Assembly (NCBI RefSeq): GCF_000825685.1
Contig: NZ_CCXM01000001.1
Coordinates: 124,001 to 188,000 of the forward strand
Length of the DNA: 64,000 bases
Source of the DNA: Rickettsia hoogstraalii
Lineage (GTDB): Bacteria; Pseudomonadota; Alphaproteobacteria; Rickettsiales; Rickettsiaceae
Direction of reading: 5' to 3'
Shown here: piece after piece, positions 35,737 to 43,654 of the stretch
How positions within the stretch are numbered: the stretch's first letter is position 1
Layout: the number at the start of each line of letters is the position of its first letter
Notes under the pieces: model-generated
The model's input: the letters and a program-made list of their open reading frames with translations, nothing else
Databases searched by the model: none
What the model was told of the DNA's origin: nothing
Made by a program: the position numbers and the translations under genes

Positions 35737-36195
35737 TTATGGGTGTGCTGTAATTGCTAGAATAGTGATGTTATCTTTGTTTGGTCCGTAATGCCAAAAA
35801 ATTCTATAAGCAGCAGGAGTATTATTTTCAGCATAAACTTCAAATATTTCTTCTCCGTTATTTCCTTTAACAGATTTATATTTATGGGTATTTAAACTAG
35901 GATGGCGAGGATTTGTTTGTAAATATGCCAGTGTTTTTTTCACTGCTTTTAAACGTTTTTCTAGGTTCTGTGAACATTTCTAATTGATTTTTTATTTTGA
36001 GATATTTTTTAGCGAAAATTAATAAGATTTTTGAAGGAATAGTTATTCATATTTCAAAAAAATCTTATAATTTGCAGCAAAAAATAGCCAAAATCAAATC
36101 TTTTTAGAAATGTTCACAGAGCCTAATCCTTTATTATTTTTAAGTTCTTCTAAATCTTTACTAACTTGAATAGTAAAAAAAATTTTAAAAGTCAT
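35737..36195 (-). pseudogene. RelE/ParE-type toxin interrupted by a MITE-like element
   Basis: The N-terminal piece (36126-36195) reads 'MTFKIFFTIQVSKDLEELKNNKG'. The C-terminal piece (35737-35963) reads 'KRLKAVKKTLAYLQTNPRHPSLNTHKYK' and 'NTPAAYRIFWHYGPNKDNITILAI', the typical RelE/ParE mRNA-interferase pattern. Between them is a 160-bp element flanked by TA. Removing the element and one TA joins the halves exactly in frame as 'ELKNNKGLEKRLKAVKK'. The toxin start overlaps the upstream antitoxin end by 11 bases, as in many TA operons. The isolated C-terminal ORF of 68 residues from 35943 is unlikely to be active. Confidence 0.85.
35964..36123. mobile_element. 160-bp MITE-like element with long terminal inverted repeats and TA target duplication
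   Basis: The ends are GGTTCTGTGAACATTTCTA and, on the other strand, GGCTCTGTGAACATTTCTA. The inverted repeats extend with mismatches to about 70 bp each side, so almost the whole element is a hairpin. It is bordered by TA at 35962-35963 and 36124-36125. A TA duplication with such ends is the pattern of IS630/Tc1-mariner-derived MITEs. It codes for nothing. Partial copies are at 14798-14890 and 16054-16130. Confidence 0.85.
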
Positions 36196-36500
36196 CATCT
36201 AAATACTTGCTGAAATCTTCTATAAATTTAACTTGTCCTTTAGCGGAATCTTTAATACCGTTATTTAATTGTGTTAAAGCCTTTTTGTTATTAAATAGCC
36301 AACTTTCTTTTAAAAGGTAGTACAGCGTCATTCACAAAGCTTGATACAGGCGAATTTTTCGAGTTAAGTCTGTGCTCACGTACTATTGTACGCTCCGTAG
36401 ACTTACTCTTAAATTCATCCTGTCTGAAGCTTTGTGAATTTTGCTGTATTTCCGTATATGGTTCTAAAATAACCGGTTTTAATATATATGTTTGAGTCAT
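36185..36500 (-). pseudogene. Antitoxin gene disrupted by a palindromic repeat
   Basis: The start reads '[21 protein letters not shown]' and the end, in another frame, reads '[41 protein letters not shown]' with TAA at 36185-36187. The latter is like the C-terminal half of Phd/RelB-type antitoxins that pair with RelE/ParE. Between them (about 36325-36455) lies a palindrome with arms TTCACAAAGCTT and AAGCTTTGTGAA. It changes the frame so that translation ends at 36291. The antitoxin overlaps the disrupted toxin, so the whole module is inactive. Confidence 0.72.
36325..36455. repeat. RPE inside the antitoxin gene
   Basis: The arms ATTCACAAAGCTTGATACAGGCGAATTT and AAATTCATCCTGTCTGAAGCTTTGTGAAT are imperfect reverse complements. 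The centre has CACGTACTATTGTACGCTCCGTAG. It is a different repeat type from the TCATTGCGAG family. Confidence 0.72.
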
Positions 36501-36536
36501 ACAAATTATATTTTATATTATAATCAAGTGGGATTA

Positions 36537-36869
36537 TCACACACTAAAGGATTTGCCGCAACCGCAATTAGCTTTTTCGTTGGGATTGGTGAAAGTGAAT
36601 TGGGATTTGAATTTAGTCTCTACATAGTCCATTTCAGAACCTAGAATATACATTAATGCTTTTGGGTCGATTAGTATCCGTACGCCCTTTTCTTCTACTA
36701 CTTCATCGAATTGATTTTTACTGTCAGCATATTCAACGTAATAAGTTTGACCGGCACAACCGCCGGCTTTAACCCCTACCCTAATGCCAAAAGTAGGCTT
36801 GGCTCGTTTTTCTATTAGCAATTTTACTTGCTTTGCAGCAGAATCGGTTAATGAAATAACATTTTTCAT
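36537..36869 (-). CDS. iscA: Iron-sulfur cluster assembly protein IscA
   Basis: IscA is an A-type Fe-S carrier that helps deliver clusters, especially [4Fe-4S], to apoproteins. The 110-residue protein has the three family cysteines: Cys38 in 'KAGGCAGQTY' and Cys102/Cys104 in 'NCGCGKSF'. The N-terminal 'ISLTDSAAKQVKLL' is the standard HesB start. It lies 3 bases after iscU and is the last gene of the isc operon in this window. The usual hscB, hscA and fdx do not follow here; they must be elsewhere. Confidence 0.96.
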   Translation of the reverse strand: MKNVISLTDSAAKQVKLLIEKRAKPTFGIRVGVKAGGCAGQTYYVEYADSKNQFDEVVEEKGVRILIDPKALMYILGSEMDYVETKFKSQFTFTNPNEKANCGCGKSFSV

Positions 36870-36872
36870 GTT

Positions 36873-37268
36873 TTAAGAGTCTTTTTTGCTTTCTTTTTTC
36901 TGTTTGTAATCGGCAATAGCTGCTTTTATTGCATCTTCGGCAAGTAGTGAGCAATGTAATTTTACCGGCGGGAGCGATAATTCTTTCGCTATCTCAGTAT
37001 TTTTAATTTCTCCGGCATCATTTATCGATCTTCCTTTAACCCATTCCGTTACTAAAGAACTTGAAGCAATAGCTGAACCGCAGCCGAATGTTTTAAATTT
37101 AGCATCTGTAATAATCCCGTTATCGTCAACCTCGATTTGTAACTTCATCACGTCACCGCAAGCAGGAGCTCCAACGAGTGCCGTTCCGACGTTTTTTTTC
37201 TCTTTATCAAGTGACCCGACATTACGAGGATTTTCATAATGATCTATCACTTTTTTGCTATAAGCCAT
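36873..37268 (-). CDS. iscU: Fe-S cluster scaffold protein IscU
   Basis: IscU is the scaffold on which IscS-derived sulfur and iron are built into [2Fe-2S] clusters. The 131-residue protein has all ligands: Cys37 and Asp39 in 'GAPACGDVMK', Cys63 in 'FKTFGCGSAIASSS', and His105/Cys106 in 'PPVKLHCSLLAEDAI', which includes the chaperone-binding LPPVK motif for HscA. A lysine-rich tail extends the C-terminus. An RPE separates it from iscS but not from iscA. Confidence 0.97.
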   Translation of the reverse strand: MAYSKKVIDHYENPRNVGSLDKEKKNVGTALVGAPACGDVMKLQIEVDDNGIITDAKFKTFGCGSAIASSSLVTEWVKGRSINDAGEIKNTEIAKELSLPPVKLHCSLLAEDAIKAAIADYKQKKESKKDS

Positions 37269-37317
37269 TGTTATTCTCTAAAATTTGGTTTTGTATGTTA
37301 TATTTGCGTGAATACCC

Positions 37318-37416
37318 GAACCGTCATTGCGAGGAAAAACTGTAAGTTTTGACGAAGCAATCTCAGGATATTTGACGAGATTGCCACGCAGCCTACGGCT
37401 GCTCGCAATGACGATA
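37318..37416. repeat. Rickettsia palindromic repeat between iscS and iscU
   Basis: CCGTCATTGCGAGGAAAAACTG at the left pairs with GCTGCTCGCAATGACG at the right, with CAATCTCAGG against CGAGATTGCC inside. It sits within the isc operon, so the transcript must read through this hairpin unless there is a new promoter. Confidence 0.82.
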
Positions 37417-37419
37417 TTC

Positions 37420-38652
37420 TCAATGTACAGCCCATTTAATCTTCTTCAAATCAATCCCCTCTTGCATCATTTCCCAAAGAGGACTTAATTCCCTTAATTT
37501 ATCGATTTTTGAACATATTAAATCTACTGCGTAATCAACTTCCTGTTCGGTAGTAAATCTACCTATGCCGAACCTAATCGAAGTATGGGCAAGCTCTTCA
37601 CCTATTCCCATGGAACGTAAAACATATGACGGCTCTAAAGAGGCAGAAGTACAAGCAGAACCGGAAGAAACCGCTAAATCTTTAATGGCAAGGATAATTG
37701 ATTCTCCCTCTACTCCGGCAAAGCTTAGATTTAGATTGCCTTTATATCTTTGATCTTTATCACCGTTTAAATAAACTTCCGAAATTCGACTATGTATATT
37801 ATTTAAAAATCTGTCGAATAAGTAATTTACATGCTTAGTATCTTTTTCCATCTCACTATACGCTATTTCAGCAGCCATGCCAAGCCCTACGATTAAAGGA
37901 GTCGGTAGCGTACCCGAACGCATACCCCTCTCCTGCCCACCACCGTTTATCAGCGGTGTAACACGTACACGAGGTTTTTTTCTTACATATAATGCCCCTA
38001 TTCCTTTCGGACCGTAAATTTTATGCCCTGAGATACTAGCAAGATCAATATTAAACTCATTAACGTCTATTGGAATTTTACCGAATCCTTGAGCAATATC
38101 GGAATGAAAGAAAACATCTCTTTCACGGCAAATTTTTCCTATTTCCTTTAAAGGCTGAACAACACCTATTTCATTATTAACCGCCATAACTGAAACTAAC
38201 ATAGTCTGATCAGTAATGGCATTTTTTAGAGTTTCTAAATCGATTATTCCATTTGATTTAATCGGTAAGTATGTGATTTTTATACCTTCTTGCTCTAAAT
38301 GCCTGCAAGCGTCAAGTACGCATTTATGTTCACTGACTATAGTAATAATGTGATTCTTTTTATTGCCGTAAAATTTTGCTATTCCCTTTATTGCAAGGTT
38401 ATTGGATTCGGTTGCACCGGAGGTAAAAATAATTTCTTTAGTATCTGCTCCTATTAACCTTGCTACTCTACTCCTTGCCTCTTCAACGGCGTTTTCTGCT
38501 TCCCAGCCGAAAGAATGGCTACGTGAATGAGGATTCCCGAACTTGGTAGTAAAATATGGCAACATTGCCTCCATTACTCTTGGATCTAGTGGCGTTGTTG
38601 CCTGATAATCCATATATATAGGCAAGGTTAAATTGTTTAATTGTTGGTTCAT
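37420..38652 (-). CDS. iscS: Cysteine desulfurase IscS
   Basis: IscS is the PLP enzyme that takes sulfur from cysteine for Fe-S clusters and tRNA thiolation. The 410-residue protein has the PLP lysine Lys211 in '[11 protein letters not shown]' and the catalytic persulfide Cys334 in '[16 protein letters not shown]'. It ends with the group I IscS tail '[18 protein letters not shown]', which binds IscU. The start '[17 protein letters not shown]' is the normal one. Its position is between the second desulfurase and iscU. Confidence 0.97.
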   Translation of the reverse strand: MNQQLNNLTLPIYMDYQATTPLDPRVMEAMLPYFTTKFGNPHSRSHSFGWEAENAVEEARSRVARLIGADTKEIIFTSGATESNNLAIKGIAKFYGNKKNHIITIVSEHKCVLDACRHLEQEGIKITYLPIKSNGIIDLETLKNAITDQTMLVSVMAVNNEIGVVQPLKEIGKICRERDVFFHSDIAQGFGKIPIDVNEFNIDLASISGHKIYGPKGIGALYVRKKPRVRVTPLINGGGQERGMRSGTLPTPLIVGLGMAAEIAYSEMEKDTKHVNYLFDRFLNNIHSRISEVYLNGDKDQRYKGNLNLSFAGVEGESIILAIKDLAVSSGSACTSASLEPSYVLRSMGIGEELAHTSIRFGIGRFTTEQEVDYAVDLICSKIDKLRELSPLWEMMQEGIDLKKIKWAVH

Positions 38653-38689
38653 ATGGTTTATTAAATTAATTTTTTGTATACAAAGCCTA

Positions 38690-38805
38690 AAAATAGACGA
38701 AGTTTAATTTGGAAAAGAGCAAGGCGTTTCATATTTTTTGACCGCAGCGTACATACTAGTACGTGAGGATCAAAAAATATGAAACAACAACACCAATTTT
38801 TCAAA
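38690..38805. repeat. Rickettsia palindromic element between two cysteine desulfurase genes
   Basis: The arms GTTTAATTTGGAAAAG (about 38701) and TTTTCAAATTAAACG (about 38799) pair, as do TTCATATTTTTTGACC and GGATCAAAAAATATGAA. An ACGTGAGG core is present. The layout resembles the element at about 55505-55620. Confidence 0.75.
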
Positions 38806-39921
38806 TTAAACGAGTATATTATACACTTCCTCAAAAGCTTTTATAAAAGCCTCTATATCACTTACCGTATTAGTATGGCTCAAAGATACTCTAATAGAGG
38901 ATTTTGCCTCTTCTTCCCCTACACCCATATTGTTTAATACGTGTGATTTAGATATTTTTCCTGATGAGCAAGCAGAGCCGGAACTTATGCAAATATTACG
39001 TAAATCAAACCCGATTAATTTCACTTGTGCATCTGTATTTTGTATAGTAAATAAAGTAGTATTAGGCAATCTTGCTATATTATTACTAACAATATTTACA
39101 TTAGGATATTTTTTTAATTTTTTCTCTAAATTTTCTTGTAAGCTTTTGATTTTTATATATTTTTCTGAGATATCTTTTGTTATTAACTCAGCTGCCAAAC
39201 CAAGCCCTGCAATAGCTAAAACATTTTCTGTACCTGATCTTATTCCTTTTTCTTGTCCTCCTCCTATAATCATTGGAGTAACTTGAAAGTTAGAGTTAGA
39301 GATTAGAGCAGCACCACCCTGCCCCCCTCCTATTTTATGCCCTGAAATTGTCGCAAAATCTAATCCCAACTCTTTGATATTTATAGATACTCTGCCAAAA
39401 CTTTGTACTAAATCACTATGAAATTTTGCATCATATTTTTTAGCTATTTCACTTATTTTGGTTATATCTTGCAGCACCCCGCTCTCGTTATTAGCCATCA
39501 TTACGGAAATTAGTTTTTTAGCAGCGTTACTTTGAGCTAATAACTCTTCTAGATGTTCTAAATCAACCAAACCTTGATTGTTAACTCTTATAATTTTAAT
39601 ATTTGGAGCATGTTTTATATGGTTATAGATCGATAAATGTTCAATAGCTGAAATAAAAATATCGCCGTCATAAAAATTTTTCATTATTAAATTATTACTT
39701 TCAGTTCCCGATGACGTAAAAGTAATGTCATATTCTCTAGACGACAAGGTTATACCAAGAGCTGCAGCTAATTGAAAACGTGCTTCTTCTATAACATTCC
39801 TAGCAAATACACCTGATCTATGTATTGACGAAGGGTTAAGCTCTTTATCCATCAAACTTATTATATATTCTTTTACCTTGGGATCGATAAAGGTGGTTGC
39901 ATTATGATCTAGATATATCAT
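38806..39921 (-). CDS. Second, NifS-like cysteine desulfurase in the isc operon
   Basis: This is a PLP-dependent cysteine desulfurase paralogue of 371 residues. The PLP lysine Lys196 is in 'ISGHKIGGG' and the active-site Cys318 is in 'SSGSACSSGKISKSHVL'. It lacks the IscS tail needed for IscU binding ('SPLWE...'), so it may serve a different acceptor. The stop codon and start order place it directly after iscR, with a 4-base ATGA overlap (39918-39921), so the two are translationally coupled. The order iscR, nifS-like, iscS, iscU, iscA is characteristic of Rickettsiales. Confidence 0.93.
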   Translation of the reverse strand: MIYLDHNATTFIDPKVKEYIISLMDKELNPSSIHRSGVFARNVIEEARFQLAAALGITLSSREYDITFTSSGTESNNLIMKNFYDGDIFISAIEHLSIYNHIKHAPNIKIIRVNNQGLVDLEHLEELLAQSNAAKKLISVMMANNESGVLQDITKISEIAKKYDAKFHSDLVQSFGRVSINIKELGLDFATISGHKIGGGQGGAALISNSNFQVTPMIIGGGQEKGIRSGTENVLAIAGLGLAAELITKDISEKYIKIKSLQENLEKKLKKYPNVNIVSNNIARLPNTTLFTIQNTDAQVKLIGFDLRNICISSGSACSSGKISKSHVLNNMGVGEEEAKSSIRVSLSHTNTVSDIEAFIKAFEEVYNILV

Positions 39922-40331
39922 ATATTTAAGTTTAGAGCATCTTTAATGGATATATTTTCAAAATAATCTCTAATATGCTTACCAAGACCTTTCCATAATT
40001 TATGCGAATTACATTTTATTGTATCAGGTACACAAGTTTTAACCGATTTCTTATAGCAGGTAGTCATTATAAAATTTTCGTTAACAGCATCCATAATATC
40101 GGAAATTTTTATTTCTTCTAGGTTACCTATTAAAACATATCCACCTTTCGAGCCTCTAATAGCCTTAACTAGATCAGCTTTTTTAAGTTTAGAAAATATC
40201 TGCTCTAAATAGTTAAGCGATATATTTTGTTTTACGGAAATTTCATTCAAAGTGACCGGTTCAGCACTTGATTTTGCAGCCATTTCAAGTATTGCCATTA
40301 CGGCATATCTTCCTTTCGTCGTCAGCATCAT
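39918..40331 (-). CDS. iscR: Rrf2-family Fe-S regulator IscR
   Basis: IscR is an Rrf2-type winged-helix repressor that senses Fe-S status. The 137-residue protein begins with the helix-turn-helix domain 'MLTTKGRYAVMAILEMA', and the wing is 'IRGSKGGYVLIG'. The Fe-S ligands are Cys92, Cys100 and Cys107 in the 'CYKKSVKTCVPDTIKC' region; spacing is slightly wider than in E. coli IscR (92/98/104). A near-perfect IscR site overlaps its own promoter at 40365-40397, so autoregulation is very likely. A start one residue in is also possible (MM). Confidence 0.93.
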   Translation of the reverse strand: MMLTTKGRYAVMAILEMAAKSSAEPVTLNEISVKQNISLNYLEQIFSKLKKADLVKAIRGSKGGYVLIGNLEEIKISDIMDAVNENFIMTTCYKKSVKTCVPDTIKCNSHKLWKGLGKHIRDYFENISIKDALNLNI

Positions 40332-40364
40332 ATAACCAACCTATTAAAACTTAAAATTGTTTTA

Positions 40365-40397
40365 TATCTACAATACCCAAGTAATTTAGTCAAGTAT
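40365..40397 (-). promoter_or_regulatory. isc promoter overlapped by a type 1 IscR-binding site
   Basis: On the minus strand a -35 box TTGACT (40388-40393) and a -10 box TAGATA (40365-40370) are separated by exactly 17 bases. The first 25 bases (40373-40397, + strand reading from ATACCC to GTCAAGTAT) fit the E. coli type 1 IscR consensus (ATASYYGACTRWWWYAGTCRRSTAT) at all but two positions. The site covers the -35 box and spacer, so binding would block RNA polymerase. The iscR start is about 34 bases downstream of the -10 box. Confidence 0.8.
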
Positions 40398-40547
40398 ATA
40401 ATTATATTATTTAATAAAAAATTAGCTTGTTAATATAAACTAAAATTTAATTGCGTAGAATCTGTTAGAAGTGAAAAAGAAAGAGAGAATATTATAAATA
40501 AGTGATTAATACAGCATTAACTAGGGATATTGTTGCATGGTTCGGTT

Positions 40548-40632
40548 TTCTATTATCATCCCCGCGACTTGATCGCGGGATCCAGGTTTTACCGGTCTAC
40601 GCAACAATGCCTCCTCGCAGGAATGACATCAT
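40548..40632. repeat. Rickettsia palindromic repeat remnant
   Basis: ATCATCCCCGCGACTTGATCGCGGGATCCAG is a compact palindrome, followed by CGGTCTACGCAACAATGCCTCCTCGCAGGAATGACAT. It lies in the 40398-40635 gap upstream of the isc promoter. Apart from it, the gap is A/T-rich and shows no gene. Confidence 0.7.
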
Positions 40633-40635
40633 TAT

Positions 40636-42087
40636 TTACCCATGTTCCCTGTTTGTTATTCTATTTCTAGCTTTAGGTTTTGAAGAAGCAGCAATATTTT
40701 TTAAATTAGCTTGATAATTTTTAATTTTTTCTATTCTATTTTCTCTTAGTTTTTCATGCTTGGTTTTAGCACTTTTTCCAAAACCTACTTTGGTTTCCAT
40801 ATCTTTTATAAAATCAGTAACAAATATTCGTGGATGTCCTTGAATATCGATTTGACAATTTTTATCTAAAGCACCGGGCATAGTTTCTTGTATTTTTTTT
40901 ACAGCACGGTACATATCTAAAGCTTCAGGTTGATAATGACCGCTATTATTACTAAGGTAATCAATTTTTCCTCTATTATTTATACCTATAACTCCTGCTG
41001 CTTCCGCAGGCTTTCCGCTTAAAAATGAGCCATGAACAAGATTTTTAGTATTTGGCAAATATTGATTTTTATGAGTACCCATATAAATTACTCCATCCTT
41101 TCCCATTACAAATGCTTGAACATTATTCATGCTTTTACTTTCTTTACCAATAGTAGAAGCTACTTTACCGTTAGAATCAAGTAATCTCTGAGAGGAGGTA
41201 TCATAGAATAGTCGATGATTTTTTTGTTCCTCAGGTCCCATACGCAATATTTCAAATTCATGCCCATCCCATATTTGTTTACCTTGAGCTATTTCTTGAA
41301 GATGATGTTCCGCAAGTTTTGGATTTGGATGAACTACTTTAACTCTTACAGAATCTACTATAGCATCGTTTAATTTTCCTAACTCATGTTCCGGTATTAA
41401 AGCAGTCCTAAATTTATTTATTAATCTATTCCAATTATCTCTAGCTCTAGTTTTTGGATCCCTAAAAGGTGTATTAATATTTCTTCCGGCGTCTCCGACT
41501 AAATAAACTTTATTATCTTTTTGGACTAAGTTGTCTTTGTATAAAGGCTCTCCTTCTTGATTTATAAGTTGACCTTTTCTTTCAATAGCAGCTAATTGAC
41601 CATCCTTATAAAGGATAATTTTTTCATTATTTAATCCAAGCTTTGAATTAATTTGTATTTTACCTTGATGATTTAAATTACCAATACCGATACCATCAAT
41701 ATCCGCAATTTGAATATCTCTATTTTTATCAACAAATTTTCTAATTTCTTCGGGATTATTAATAAATTGACCGTTATCCTTTAATATTCCTTGTATATCG
41801 CCGGTAGTATAAGTAAATTCTTCTTTGATTGTTTTTGTATCCATAAGACCTACTGCAGCGAAAATTTGTTGAACGAAATTTAGATTTCTCTTTACTTCAA
41901 CATTTTTTACTCCAGTATCTTCTCTTTCATGAATTACCAATTGATCCGGCTTTAAGTAGCCGCCTTTATCATAAATATTAATTACTCTTCCTCTTATAAG
42001 ATCTACTTCTGTTGCTTCTTTATCTTGCGAAAATTCCTTAACTTGCGGCTCTTCTGCAAACCTTACTTTCTTTTTTTCTTTACCCAT
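40636..42087 (-). CDS. Rickettsia-type protein of unknown function, candidate effector
   Basis: I do not recognise a named family. The 483-residue protein is hydrophilic, has no signal peptide or membrane helix, begins with a lysine-rich head ('MGKEKKKVRF') and ends with a basic helical tail (about residues 435-483). A central region contains 'GVIYMGTHKNQY', 'LVHGSFLSGKPAEAAGVIGI' and 'YLSNNSGHYQPE', a set of motifs that recurs in proteins of intracellular bacteria and some toxins. It is a single gene next to the isc cluster. Large, soluble proteins with charged ends are good candidates for type IV-secreted proteins, but nothing proves secretion. Confidence 0.65.
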   Translation of the reverse strand: MGKEKKKVRFAEEPQVKEFSQDKEATEVDLIRGRVINIYDKGGYLKPDQLVIHEREDTGVKNVEVKRNLNFVQQIFAAVGLMDTKTIKEEFTYTTGDIQGILKDNGQFINNPEEIRKFVDKNRDIQIADIDGIGIGNLNHQGKIQINSKLGLNNEKIILYKDGQLAAIERKGQLINQEGEPLYKDNLVQKDNKVYLVGDAGRNINTPFRDPKTRARDNWNRLINKFRTALIPEHELGKLNDAIVDSVRVKVVHPNPKLAEHHLQEIAQGKQIWDGHEFEILRMGPEEQKNHRLFYDTSSQRLLDSNGKVASTIGKESKSMNNVQAFVMGKDGVIYMGTHKNQYLPNTKNLVHGSFLSGKPAEAAGVIGINNRGKIDYLSNNSGHYQPEALDMYRAVKKIQETMPGALDKNCQIDIQGHPRIFVTDFIKDMETKVGFGKSAKTKHEKLRENRIEKIKNYQANLKNIAASSKPKARNRITNREHG

Positions 42088-42223
42088 TTAAATTACCTAA
42101 ATTTATAAACAAATAATTTTAGGTTTCATTTTAACAATAAAAACTTTTATTTTTTTAATAATAGGCTATTTTTTTAGTAAATTGAGGATTTAAAATCACA
42201 TATTATATAATAACCGATTTTTC

Positions 42224-43096
42224 TTATATATAACTCGACAGGCTCTTGTTAATTTGCCAAATAGCGACAAATACTAAACAAGTTGTAAACATTTGTAGTA
42301 GCTGTAATAATATGCTTAATTCCGGTATTAATATAATAATAACCGGTTGTAATATTATCGGGACTCCGCTTGAAAACATTACTAACCTTATAGAAGTTTG
42401 TATTGAAGTTTTAGTAGTAAGTAAATTAGCTAAACTATATACTAACAAAACTATAATACTTCTCTCTAATAAGAATGTTACAAACCAAAATAATATAATA
42501 GCCGGCATACCGAAATAAATAAATAAATTTGGTGCATATAATAAATTATCGGCAAAATATTTTTTTATTATTTCAGGGGTTAAAATTACTTCATTTTGCT
42601 TGAATATCTCAGAATAGTTAACGGTACTTGGGAAATTTTTCTTAGTATTGGCTACAATTAAATTTATCTTCAGCTTATTCTCTTCAAGTACAAACGGTAT
42701 TTTGCTTTTTTCTTTGTTAGAAACTTGATTTTTTGTATCAATGACAACTATTTTATTGTTATTCTTGCTATATAAATATATAGGCTCTACTTCTTCAACT
42801 GAAATTTTTGAATTATTATATTTAATTTCCGGTAATTGATTGATAATATATTCAATATTGTCTGTAACTTTTGATGATTGTATTCCGTTAAAATAATCTT
42901 TTAAAGTTATTATGTAATTTAATATAAAAATACAATAAATTATTGATGGGATAAAAGATAAGGTAAATAAATATCTTATTCCGTACCCTTGATAGTTTTT
43001 ATATACGTCTTTATAAAACTCTATAGAGCTAATTGATAAACGTAATTGACGGAGTAATGCATTTAATCCTCCTAATATAAATGATAATAAATACAT
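42224..43096 (-). CDS. DUF1189-like membrane protein
   Basis: The 290-residue protein has hydrophobic helices near residues 43-64 and 193-290 (three to four segments) with an extracytoplasmic loop between them. The loop contains 'VEEVEPIYLYSKNNNKIVVIDTKNQ', typical of the DUF1189 family ('P..I...I.IDT'). These proteins occur in many bacteria, but their role is unknown. It has no overlapping neighbours and starts at ATG 43094-43096. Confidence 0.62.
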   Translation of the reverse strand: MYLLSFILGGLNALLRQLRLSISSIEFYKDVYKNYQGYGIRYLFTLSFIPSIIYCIFILNYIITLKDYFNGIQSSKVTDNIEYIINQLPEIKYNNSKISVEEVEPIYLYSKNNNKIVVIDTKNQVSNKEKSKIPFVLEENKLKINLIVANTKKNFPSTVNYSEIFKQNEVILTPEIIKKYFADNLLYAPNLFIYFGMPAIILFWFVTFLLERSIIVLLVYSLANLLTTKTSIQTSIRLVMFSSGVPIILQPVIIILIPELSILLQLLQMFTTCLVFVAIWQINKSLSSYI

Positions 43097-43099
43097 ATA

Positions 43100-43561
43100 T
43101 AAGTAATTTATTTAAGTTTCTCACCCTCTTCCTTCTTTAATCCGGTTAAGGTTAGCTATTAAGTCAGTTCCACAGGCTTTGATTAAATTTTTGTCTATAT
43201 TAATTATGATTTAAGTATTTTTTCTATTTCTACTATATCATTTTGACCAAATTTGGTCAAAGTGTAGAATAAAATTAACTCTATTTTGTATGCCATTATA
43301 AAACACTAAAGGATATATGAAAGGAAATTTTTTGTTTTTTATTACTTTTATATGATATTCAGCAATATTTAACATATACCTAAATAACCGAAAAGCCATA
43401 TAATAGTGTGTAACACGAGGTTGTATCAAAGAGTTGTTTCCGCTAGGCAGGAAACTATCCATGTCACTAGATGAATCTAAAGGTATGAATAAAAGAGCTA
43501 GCCTGACAATGTGATGAAATACCGTTAAGTATAGGGAAAATCTCGTGAGAGTAATTCCCAT
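43100..43561 (-). pseudogene. Second remnant of an Rpn-family nuclease/putative transposase
   Basis: A 107-residue ORF (43238-43561) contains 'RLFRYMLNIAEYHIKVIKNKKFPFIYPLVFYNGIQN', the hallmark middle of Rpn/PD-(D/E)XK recombination-promoting nucleases. A following frame reads 'KIELILFYTLTKFGQNDIVEIEKILKS', which aligns with the 25198-25620 remnant. The N-terminal catalytic half and the frame are both lost. The sequence 43562-43654 between it and the next gene has no clear coding content. Confidence 0.7.
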
Positions 43562-43654
43562 GATAAAGATATCTGATCCTTATGCACGATTCTTAGGAGA
43601 GTTACAATTGCCGCTTATGACTCTGCATTTATTGGGTATCAGAAGAGATTAACA

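Noticed and set aside
37318..37416. RPE hairpin inside the isc operon considered as a terminator
   Set aside because: There is no T-run after it, and all isc genes lie on the same strand, so read-through is more likely; the same hairpins occur in non-terminal places.
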